A stretch of 64,000 bases of DNA from Pleodorina starrii. Lineage: Eukaryota > Chlorophyta > Chlorophyceae > Chlamydomonadales > Volvocaceae. The stretch lies in NCBI GenBank assembly GCA_030267565.1, contig BRXU01000016.1, positions 746,501 to 810,500 of the forward strand, in the 5' to 3' direction. The first letter of the stretch is position 1, and each line of letters starts with the position of its first letter. Shown here piece after piece: positions 34,111 to 45,167 of the stretch. The notes beneath the pieces were generated by a model. That model saw only the letters and a list, made by a program, of their open reading frames with translations. It did no database searches and was not told the DNA's origin. The position numbers and the translations under genes are program-made.

Positions 34111-35391
34111 CGGGCGGATGGGCTGTGGGGTTTTAGGGTGACAGCTGACAGGATGGATGGATTTTATAGGTCCAGTTAATTTGCGGGGTGGGGGGATGTG
34201 GGAGCGGGGGCACGGAGGACTATGAAAGGAGGATGAAAGAGCAGAAGGGATGGTGTGTGTGGGGGGGGGGAAGGGGGTAAGAAAAACAACACCGCAGCGG
34301 ATATACCGCACGTAGGCGATTGAGATTGAGGCGATTGAGATTGGTGGCGATTGAGGCGGTTCAGATTGGTGGTGGTGGGAGGGGTAGGCGAGGGTTAGCT
34401 GGCGCCCCCCATCTCGACCCAGGCACAGCCCACAAATGGGCACTCTTAGGGCACAACGGGCAGGCACCGTAGCAAGGGAAAGGCAGCGGCGGTGCCACAG
34501 TGAGCGCTGCTGTTTTGGGTGTCCTGGAGGCCGGCGGCCGTGTTGCCGGCAGCTGGCCGCGCCGGGGGGTTGCTGCGCCGCCCCGGCCATTGGAGATGTT
34601 ATTACAAGCAGGCCGAGTGGCGGTTGGCGCTACCCTGGGCAGTAGCAGTGAAAGGACCAGCGAGCTGAAAGAACCAGTCCCCAGCGAGGGGGGGAGGGGG
34701 CGCGGAGGACTGATGGTTGCGGGCGGCGCCAGTTTGGGCGACGTCTCGTGGTGGACGTGGGGCCACGTTGGCCACCGCAACCCATAGGGCCGCCACATGT
34801 ATCCCAACTACCTTATTCGCGGGGGGCCTACTGGAATCAGCAGTTTCAGTTCTTGTCACCTCTCTGACCCGTGTGCGGCTCCAATCGGACCCCGACACCG
34901 ACACCGACACCGACGCCCGGCGCGAAGGGAGTGCATCATCCTGAATTTTGAAAGAATACATACCGGTACGGTAGGAGTACAAGGTTGAGCAAAAGTTGGA
35001 AAAAGTATTTATTGAAAGCCTCGAATCACGAAGCGCGATCACGTCGGGCCGACGTGCGTCCTCATCCCGACTCAACCCGAGAAACTCTTAAGGGACGCCA
35101 ACGCCAACGCCTGGGGAAGGGACACTGCCCCTCAACCCTCCCTCCCTGCCTCCCTCCCTGTCGGATCCGGGTTTGCTGACGTCGCCTCCTCCGTTACTGC
35201 TGCGACCTCATCCTGTCTTTATCACCACCGACCTACCCATGTGCTTTTCTTGCCTTTCTTGCCTTTTCGCCTGCATGCATGCATGCCTTTCTTCCTTCCC
35301 AGCGCAGGGGGGTGGCCGGGCTCCGACGTCCCCAGCCCACCCAACCCAACCCACCTGCATCCATCCATGCATCCATCCACATGTCCACCCA
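34111..35391. other. Spacer between convergent PAM genes
   Basis: 1.3 kb holding both 3'UTRs. TGTAA on the - strand at 34606-34602 is a plausible PAM-B poly(A) signal; I found none for PAM-A. GATTGAGATTG-type short repeats lie near 34320-34375. No coding potential seen. Confidence 0.5.
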
Positions 35392-38300
35392 TCAGCATGA
35401 CGGCCCCGCACGCAGCAGCCGCTCCCGCTCCCGCGCCGCCTCCACGTCCCGCGCCGCCGACCCCCCGCGGCCCCCGCCGCCCGCTCGCCCCGAAGCCGGC
35501 GCCGCCCCGCCCCCACTGCGCCGCATCCGCGACAGCAGCCCCTCCGCCACAGCCCACACCCCCTCCTGCTTCCCGCCCGACCCCCCTGCAGCGCTGCCGC
35601 CTGCTGCCGAGCGGCCGCGCGCCACGGTGCCGGGCAGGTCTATCCCCCCTCCCCCTCCTGCCCCTCCCGCTCCTGCCTCTGCACCGGCCAGGCGCCTGAA
35701 CGGCCCCTCCTGCAGGTAGGCTGAGAGGGATGTCTTTGAGAACTTGAGCACGCTGAAGGCCATGAGCACCGCCAGCACCACCAGCAGCGCCACCCCCCAG
35801 CCGCTAATGGAGGTGCTCTGACGGACAACCTGGGAGGGGAGGGGCGGGCAGGCGGAGGAAGGGGGGCCCAGGGCAGGGGCAGGGGCAGCCGACCATACCA
35901 GCATACTTACCAAAACCGGTCGGGGGAAGGGGGATTTGTTGGCAAGGCGCACTGCCTTTGGCGTCTATCAAAAGAGCCTCCTCAGAGTCCTCGGGGTCTC
36001 CCAGCAACGGTGGCGCAGGCCTGCAGTCGTGGGGGGGGGTCCAACCCCACCCCACCGCCCGCCAACCCCCACACCGCCGCTTCACGTGCGCCCATGTCGA
36101 TCCCACACAGCGGGGCCGCCGATCCCGTCCCTACTCCCCTTTAGACCTCCACCACTACACTTATATGACGGCACCCATCGCACCCCCCTCCCCACGCACA
36201 CCCCACTCCCACACCCCCTGCACCTACACACCCCACCGCCGCTCCCACGCGCCCTCCTCCCTCCCCCCTCCTCCTCCCCACCCCCCCGCCTCCCACCTGC
36301 TTGTCCCGCACCAGCACCTCGAACCGCTCCTTCTCCAGGGGGGCCGGACTCCGGGGGCCGGGGCCGTCCTTGCCCATAAAGATGCGCTGCAGAAGGGCGG
36401 TTTGGGAGATGGCCGACAGATCAGGGACTCTACGGATCAGGGTTCCGGGAGGGGGGGATGGACAGGGCGGAGCGAGGCACCGCTGCCGGGAGCTGATGCG
36501 GGCTGAAGGGGGGGAGGGAGGAGTCCGGATGTCTAAGCTTTCACCCCCGAATCTTGGGAGCTGGTTGCTGCAACTAGCACCATCGCACTAGACACATCGC
36601 ACTATCTCTTAACCCGCCACCCCACCCGCCACCCCCACCCCCTGCCGCGCCCGCCCGCCCGCCCTCCCCCACCTCGTAGTCCTCCTCCGCCTCCTCCTCC
36701 TTCTCCTTCTCCCGGACCCGCTCCTCATAGTCCCCCGCATCGATCGCATCGCCCTCCACCTCCTCATCGTAGTCATCCGCCAGCATCGCACCCCCTTCCG
36801 CGCCCTCCTTCGCCGGGCCCTCCACCGCCGGGCCCTCCCCCTCCGCCTCCGAGGCCACCCCGGCCGCCAGCGGCCCCTTGCCCTCCGCCGCCTCCTTCTG
36901 GTCTTCTCGGTGGTGCGTCTGCTCCTCCACGGCGGTTCCCCCCGGCAGCAGCTTGGCGTCCCCGGGGTGCAGCTCGGTCACATCGGAGCTGCTCGGCAGC
37001 TCCTGAGCCAGGGGGGGAGGAGGTTGGGTTGGGGTGGGGGAGGGGGGCAGGGAGGCGGGACAGGGACAGGGACAGGTACCGTGAGGGGGACATGCAGGGG
37101 CAGGAGGGAGGGAAGGAGGGAGGGGGGGTGGGAGTGGAGAGGGTTGGGTCCCCATGCAGGGGGAGGCTCACGTTCAAGGGCAGGGGCAGCTTGCGTCAGT
37201 ACTACCTACCGAGCTTGCATCAGTAGTCTACCGGGGCAGCTTGCATCAGTACTACCTACCGGGTCGAAGAGGGATGCTACACCCCACCACAAGCAGTGCA
37301 TGCAAGAGCCCCTCTCACATTACCGCGGGGGGCCTTCCTTTACCCCCGTCCTCTCCCCACCCACCCACCTCCCTCAACGCCCGTTCTCTTCCCACCCACT
37401 CCACCCCCTCTCCCCCCTCCACCCCTCTCCCCACTCCACTCTCCCCGCCCAGTCCACTCACCCAGCGCTCCGGCAGCCTCACTCCCCCCGGCACCACCAC
37501 GAACTTGCGCAGTGGGCCGCACTGCTTGTCACACGCCACCCCCACCGATGCCAGGTACACCGCATAGAAGCGGTCTCCCGCCCCCGACAGCTGCATGGGG
37601 GCTCCCCCAAGCTGGAAGTCGTGGGGGGACAGACGCGAGGTGCCCGGAAGCACCCAGAACTGCTGAGGGAAGCGCACATGAACCAGCCGGGCGTCCTGAC
37701 CCTCACGCCACATCAGCGCCAACTGCTCGCCATAGGGACCGAAACCAAGGGCCCAAGCCTGAAGAGGAAGCAGAAGACGGCAGCAGCGACACGGGTTGGG
37801 CTTGGGCGGGTTGCAAGTTTGGGGTAGCGGGTGACAGGGAGGCATTCCCCAAACCCAGCGGACCCCCCACTCCCCTCACGCGTTCCCTTCCCCCTTCTGC
37901 TATCTCAGGTTGCCCCCCTCCGTGATCCTCTCATCCCCTCCCTCCCTCCCTCCTGCTTGTCGTACCTCCCCGTGTCCCTGCGGCTTCATGTCGTACGTCG
38001 CCGCCAGCTGCAGTCGTTTCTTTGGATCCAGGTGCAGCGCCAGCACCTTGCCTGCCTCCCTGGAGGCGACGTAGGCCAGACCCTCGCACTCGTCCACCAA
38101 CACCGAGTGAACCACGGCGGGGACACCGACGGACTCGGCTGCAGGGGGGAGGGGGTGCAGGTGGGGGCAAGGGGGGTGGGGCAGGAGTGGGAAAGATGGA
38201 GAGGGAGGGTGGGGCCGGGAGGAGGAAGGGACCAAGGCCAGAGCAGCCGCTGCAAACGATGGCTACGGTCGGTTGGGTAGGCGGGGCATCGGGAGAAGAG

Positions 38301-41300
38301 AATAAGGCCAATAACCCACAATCTGCGGCCCTCCAGGTACCACCCGGCCAACATGGGGTGTAGTCAACCAGGAGTCAATGGAGGATGACCGCAGCAATAG
38401 CCAGCAGCAGCAGCAGCAGCAGCAGCAGCCATGGACTCCCTCAGCCTATGCCGTATGCTATTGCCTTACACACACACCTGCCTCCCCAAGCCCCAACTCC
38501 CCCCACCCCCCCCCACGCACCCACGAATTTCCCCGCTTCATCGAACATGACCACCCGGTTGTTGCAGTATCCATCCGCCACCAGGAAGCTGCCGTCACGG
38601 AGCACCGCCACCTGCGTCGGCTTGCAAAAGTGGCTGTGTCCCGACCCGGGGGTCAGCTCGGTGCCCACACTCAGCAGCAGCTGGCCCTCCGAACTGAACT
38701 TGAGAACCTGGAGGCAACAAGCGGGGGGGGGGGGGCAGGGGGAGAGAAGGACAGGACCGGAGTGGGCGGGGTGCGTGATATCAGGTACCATATGCCTGAA
38801 GTGCAACAGACACACGACAATGAGGCTGGGACCATGCAAACGGTGAGGTGGCGGCGCCGACTGGAAAGGCAAACATGAGACCAGCAACAGCAGACGAACA
38901 GGTTCGGGTTGCCATCCTGCCGCCCTCAGCCATCACGACTGCCCCTGCCCGCACCCCTGCCCCCTCCGCCCACGACCCCCCCCTCCCTCCCTCCCTCCCT
39001 CCCCTTCCTCACCTGGTGCCTGCCCACGTCCACCACCCACACGTTCCCCGCCGCATCGCTTGAGATCATGTGCGGCAGGTAGAACACGCCCCCTCCCCAG
39101 CGGGCCAGCACCGTGCCGTTGTCCGGATCCATTCGTACAACCACCGGCTCGGGCACCGGCTGCTTGCGGGTGATGACATTTCGCCCGTCGAACGTGTCGG
39201 ACTGCCACACGCCCGAGGCCCTGCGGACAGACGTGCATGCATGCATGAGGGGGGGGGCCGAGGGAGCGGGAGAGCGAGCGAGAGGGCATACGGCCATACG
39301 GCCATGAGTGTCATGCACCAGAAAGGTTGATCAATCTTTTCCGTGCGACGCCAATAAGGGAGGGAGCAGCAGCACGGATCACACACACAAGCAAATATTT
39401 CAGTTAAGAGGGTTACCAACTCCGTAAGCACGCTGGGTGGTGGTTCGAATGTGCACGGAACTGCGGCCCTACTTGACACCACACACGCGTACCAGGCCGC
39501 CCTGTCCGTACTCCGTACTCCGTACCTGTACAGCACCCAGATGCTTCCATCGGGCCCCGCGGTGACACTGGTGGCGTCACCAAACGAGCCGCGAGGGTCC
39601 ACCTCCACCTCCCGCTTCTTCTCCGCCGCCTCCGCCTTCCGCTCCTGCTCCTCATAATCAAGCTCCTCCGCCGCCAGCGCAAGCGCCTCCGCCTCCTCCT
39701 CCGCCTCCTCCTCCGCCTCTGTCGCCGCCTCCAACTGTACCTCCGCCTTCGCCTTCGCCTTGGCCTGCGCCTGCGTGTCTGCCTTTGCCGCCACCTGCTG
39801 CTGCTCCCCCTGCTGCGGCGGCGCCGCCGCCACGTCAGCCGCCCTCGCCTCAGCCATCTCGGCAGTGTCTGGCTCCTCGCCGATCCGCGTGCCTCCATCC
39901 TCCTGCACGTCCTCCGTGTTCCAGTCAGACTCAGACTCTGGAGGAGGCAACGACGCATCCACCTCGGCCTCCAACCCTGTACTGGTGCCACCCGTGGCAG
40001 CATCAGCAGCTGTGGTGCCGGCGTCAGCGGTGGCAGCGCCGCTGGTGGACGCCGCCGCCGCCACATCCTTCACCGCCGCTCCCTCAGGGGGCGGGGGGGA
40101 GGACGGGGTGGTGGCGGCGGTTGAGGACTCCGGGTCGGCGGCTGGGGGTGCGGCCACCACCTCCTCCTCCTCCTCCTGCACCCCCTCCGCTGCCCGGCGG
40201 TCGTGCACCCGGCCGTCGGGTTGGGGTGGCTTCCAAAAGGGCGACGGGTCGAGCGCCAGAGTGGCACCGCGGGGCAGTGCGCCCGGGGAGTCGTCCCGGA
40301 TGTCCTGGGGAGGAGGGAGGGAGGGAGGGACGGGAGAGCGGGGAGGGAGAGCGCTAGGGAGAAAAAGAGGAGCGAGAGCGAGGGAGGGGCTGTCGAGAGC
40401 AATGGTGCCATTGAAGGGGAAGGGGCGGGCGGGCGGGAAAGGTGCGGCCATGCCCAAATACAAAAAAGGGTGACGCGCGCGTGATCGCTGGGTGCAAAAT
40501 TCAGATAGGCAATGTTGCCGCATGGGACCGCCGGAGGTAAATCCGCTCCGCGCACGCACAGCTGCCCACACCCCCACACCCCCACACATCCACACCCACA
40601 CCCAACAACAGCGCTCAACAGCGCTCAGCAGCCAACGCAGCTGTGCACAAGGCTCCCAGTGACGCCCAGTGGCGCCCGCCCACCCACCCCCCGGCCGCAG
40701 GGCTTCTTGTTTCATTCTTGCATTTAAATACGTTCTTCAACCCCCTCCCCCCCTCCCCCCCCCGGCCGACTCCCGCCGGGAGCGGCACCCCACCTCACCG
40801 CCTCCGAGTTGCCACACATGGTCAGGTACGGCGTCTTGCCGTACACCATGACGTACATATTGCACATCTCGTCCTTGTGTGTGCCACCCGCAACGGTCAC
40901 AGCGCTCCTGCGGTTGTGGGCGGGGCGGGGCGGGGCAGGGTGGTGCCGTACACACACAGTCATACACACAAACACCCACGAGGGCACACAACACGGGGGG
41001 CACCGCGGCTTAGGAAACGGCGCAATGGGAGAAAGCACAGATGCACGTATCGAGGTGTTCGCAAGGGGCCAACATCCTTTGATTTCAACAAACCCCGTCC
41101 CCCTCCTCCTCCTCCTCGCGTTACGTGGTGTCTTCCCCCCGTCCCCTCCTTCGCTTCGCCTTCGCTTCCTCGCTGCCCCCTCAGCCCCCCGCCCCCTCAG
41201 CCAACCCCTCAAACCTGTTGGACGAGTCAAAATCGCAAGTGACAGTGAGGCGGTCCCCGGGCCACAACACGTGGCGGGTGGAGGGCACGAAGGACTGCGG

Positions 41301-43461
41301 CAGCTGGGGATCGCGGCTGTGGAGGGTCTCGATGCCTGAGGGGGGGGGAGTGGAGCGAGGGTGGGTGGGTGGGTCGGGGAGGAGGTGCCAGGCCCCGCCC
41401 CCGCCCCCACACCCGGTCCGCCCACTCAGCTATCCCCTCAACCCCCTCCACCTCGTCGACTCTTACCAATTAACTCGCTCACCCTCCCTCCCACATCTCC
41501 TCCCTCTCTCCCCTCCCTCGCCCTCCCCCATCCCCTCCCTCCCCTCCCTCCCTCGCCCTTCCCTCCCCTCCCCCTCTCTTCCTCTCTCTCACCGCTGTGG
41601 TTCCACGCCTCCCGGGTCATGTACACCCTCCTCCCCAGCGCGTGTGTGTGCACACGCACAGCAAACATGGTCAGAGGCTGGTGGGCCTTGAAGCAGCAGC
41701 TGTTCTCAATCAGGTGGGACTTCTTGCCCGGGGGGATCTCAAACCAGGAGGCGTACGTCAACATGCCGGCGGCGTACGGCACAGCGTGGGGTTTCAGAAC
41801 CAGTGTCACACCCGAGTGGTCGTCCGGGGGACGTACGGCAAGGTAGTGGACCTGAAGGGAGGGGAGGAAAGGTTTCATTAAAACAGGCCGCAGCGAAGGG
41901 AGGAGAGGGCGAGGAGGGGATGGGCGGAAGGGGGTTGGGAGGGCCGCGGCGGCCAGACCGTCCCGACACGTCCCGCACCCCACACACCACCACCGCCTCA
42001 TCGCTGCCCCCCCAACCCCACCCCACTCCACCGCAGTACCCGCGACAACGAACCCACAGCCCCGGCCCCTCACCTCTCCTCCCCTTCCGAGGCGCTTTCC
42101 CCCCAGCCCCCTCCCTCCCCCCCTCAGTCCCCACCTGCGCCACAATGTATCTAATGCCCGTCAGCTCCCCCACACTGTATCCCACTCCGTCGGGCAGCAG
42201 CAGGTCGGGGGCGTTGCGACCCCAACCGTAGCTGGACGAAGGAAGGAAGGAAGGGCGGACGGGGGAGTGGGGGGAGAGGTGAGAGGGGAAGGGGATCATT
42301 CGAGGGGGATGGAGAAACCCTAAACAGGCAGAAGTCGCAGTCGGCGGAGAGGGGGTGGGTGGTGGGGAGCAAGCGAGTCGCCGGCGGGGTCCCGTCCCAC
42401 TGCCCCACTGTCCCACTGTCGGACGTCTGGACGGGTGGCTAGAGCGAGAGCGAGGGGGCACCGCCGGAGCATTGGGGTATGTGTGATGGTAGGGGAGGCG
42501 CCGTATGGGGCTCTGGAGGGAAAGGGAAACCGCCCGCCCCTTCCCCCACCCTCACCGCAGATCCTGACCCAGACCCTGACCCAGATCCACATCCCAGATC
42601 CCAGATCCGGCTTCATTCTTTCCTCAGATCCACAATGTGAAACCCTAAACCACCACCACCACCACCACCATCTTCCGGCTGGAAGAAGTGTAGGACTCAC
42701 AAGATCACGGAGGGCCCGTTGCACACGGGCTGCATGTCGCAGCGCCAGGCCGTCGCCTTGCCGTCCTTCGGCACCATGTGAGGCTCGGAGCATCCTAGGA
42801 AATGGCGGTGGGGGGCAAAGTAAAGAAAAGATGACCCTCGCGAAGGAGCCGTGGAGGCGGTGGGAGGCAGGGGAGGATTGCGTGTGCGTGTTTTGTACGT
42901 GTGGCGAGATGCGTAAGGTGAAAGGGGCGGGGAGGGAAAGGCCGCCATGGGGCAGAGGCCGGAGAGGGGAGAGAAACAAGTGGGGAAAGGCGCGGGAAGG
43001 GGGGATATGGGAGATATGGGAGCCTGTCGTGAGCCGCGACGGGAGCGAAGGGTGATACTGTCGTGGCCGATGGCCCGCGCAGACTTCGCGGCAGGAGGTT
43101 GGGTGAACAGGTCATGTTGAAGGTGAGGTTGAGTGGGCGGGTGGGAGGGATGTGGGGGGGCACTCCGCGCCGACCGCTTCATGACCGCGCGCCCCACGCT
43201 GGGGGCCTGCTTCGCGTGTCGAGGTACCTTCTTACCATAAAGAAGGATGTGGTGGACAACCTCTTGTCGTGCGTGAGGTATCACCCCGATGAGCTTGTGG
43301 GGGCGTGGCGGTAAGACTTCGGAGACGCAGATGTAAGCATCCTCCTGGTCGACTTTGAATTCCGGCACGGTGATGTTGACTTCGATGTGGTGCGCCCGAG
43401 CGGTCGTGAGGTAAACCAGCAGGATGCCCGCAGTGAGCAGGGCACCACCCTTCAATATCAT
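35392..43461 (-). CDS. PAM: Bifunctional peptidylglycine alpha-amidating monooxygenase, copy B
   Basis: Fourteen exons from high to low coordinates: 43461-43236, 42794-42701, 42231-42135, 41851-41593, 41335-41215, 40907-40799, 40304-39526, 39220-39013, 38707-38521, 38138-37966, 37758-37462, 37002-36673, 36386-36297, 35829-35392 (1135 aa). Most exon lengths and all phases equal those of copy A. The leader is short (MILKGGALLTAGILLVYL). PHM ligands: His70-71, His141, His207/209, Met286. PAL residues: Arg562, His630, Tyr678, His704, His797. It differs from copy A by a 779-nt linker exon (251 in A) encoding a long Ala/Glu-rich spacer, and by an extra 330-nt exon (851-960) rich in Glu/Asp before the membrane helix (about 1001-1018). 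Both copies look intact. Confidence 0.93.
37183..37260. repeat. Triplicated segment in PAM-B intron
   Basis: Three units built on AGCTTGC(A/G)TCAGTA...CTACC (37183-37210, 37211-37232, 37233-37260). The homologous position in copy A (about 32955-32985) has one unit, so the expansion postdates the gene duplication. Confidence 0.85.
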
Positions 43462-45167
43462 CGCCGTCTTACGTTCGTAACAATAACTTCAATGACGAGT
43501 AGAACGTAATGAAAATGCTTTTATTAAATTTAAAACCGTCCCAGTCTCGGTCACGCCGATGGACTTCAAAAATTTGCCGACACACGGTCAGCCTATCTTT
43601 TCCTTGGGCGTAAACCTTAAGCAAGTCAACTTAAAGGATGGGCAATCTTGCTTGTAAGTCATGAGCACGTTTGCAGTTTGGTATCTCCGCGGACCAAAAG
43701 CTAATATATTCGGTACGCGCAGGTGCTTGGCCGGTACTGTAACATTTGTAGTCGTTTGTAATTCCAAACAATGGCCCATTACAGTCTACAGTGAAAACTC
43801 GTCAAACCATGTCGACAATTGCTGTACGCCCGTTATCATAGGTACATCTGTATTCGGCACACTGCCCGCACACAGTACTGTGTCCATGCTTCCAGCGGTT
43901 TGTTAAATTTGAAAATATATGTTTCTGCTTAATTTCGACAATGAAGACGGGATGAGGCGATGTTTGCCAGAGCCCGCGCGTGCCGACCCGAGGGAAACCT
44001 GTGCAAGATTCCGCCTGCTCAGCCGCTGCGTCTCTTCCCACACATTTTGTTTGACTAAAAATTCAAAATTCATTGACATAAAATCCTCAAGTATTTCGGA
44101 AAAACCCTCAACCGGGAATCCGGTTGGGAAATGCGTTCATAGCCCGCCGGTGCAGACCCAGGGGCCACTTGTTCAACCCTTCCGTCTGCGTGCGCATCTT
44201 ACTCCGTTGCCGTAGGTGTATGCTTCCGAGTGTATGGACCGGAGAGGCATGCCAGCAGTCAACATCTGAGGCTCAGGCTTCCAAGCTCCAATCCGGGGGG
44301 AGCGACGAGAGCGTGAGCGCTTTCCCCTGCATGTTTGACTCGCGAGCGCCTGCCCAAACTGGTCCGCGGGTCACGCGCAAATCGAGGACTGCTCCATTCG
44401 CTGACCCGGGCCCCCGGACGTACCTGTGTGCACCCCACAGAAAGCGTGCGCTGAATCCCCGTCCCTGAGCAGCGCGCACATCGCCGTAATGCTTTGATAC
44501 CCCCCAAAGCCTGCGGTGCCGCTGAAATCCAGGGCCCGTCATATTGCAAAGTGGCCAATTGCGGCGGAATAAAGAAGTTACGGGGCTAGGATCCACCGAG
44601 AAGTGCGTGATATGCAGGGTCGTGCTGTTTCCTGCGCTCAACCGTTCACAGGTGCAGCTGTCTCCGGGGGGTCGGGTAGGGTACTAGGGTTGTATTCTTC
44701 CTTGATAACTCGCCACATGCGCGCCATTCACGCCACTTATCAAGTGCCGTGTATTTATTGCGGATACTTACACCGATATCCACAGTCATCATTTAGTGCC
44801 CGTCCTGCCGAAATCCCCAGAAATCACCCTCGGCGTACGGGCAAGGGACGAGGAGCGCGATGGGCCGATGGCGGTGGCGGTCTCAACTTCGATGCACCGA
44901 GATGCTTCTTGATTGTGATCATAGTACTGTCTTGCCACCTTCGCTTGCTGAAGGCTTGACATCCAAGTCACCCTGCCTCTCCTCCTCACCCCTTCGCGGC
45001 GACTGGGTCGACAGAAGGCAGCATCATAAATCATCGTATAGTCTTTTAGCGCGAGGGTTGAAATGTTGTCATCGGTCCTTATAGCCTCACGATGACCTAG
45101 CAGAAGTGCTTGATGCCGCATCTTCCATCGAAGGCGAGCGCTCTGGGCAGCGACGTCAATACATTAA
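43462..45167. promoter_or_regulatory. Divergent intergenic region, PAM-B / CFAP96-like
   Basis: 1.7 kb between start codons on opposite strands, moderately AT-rich near the PAM-B end. No gene recognised. The upstream sequence of PAM-B does not visibly match that of PAM-A, so the duplication stops near the first exon. Confidence 0.45.

Noticed and set aside
27929..43461. One PAM copy being a pseudogene
   Set aside because: All exon phases, splice sites, copper and zinc ligands and stop codons are intact in both copies.
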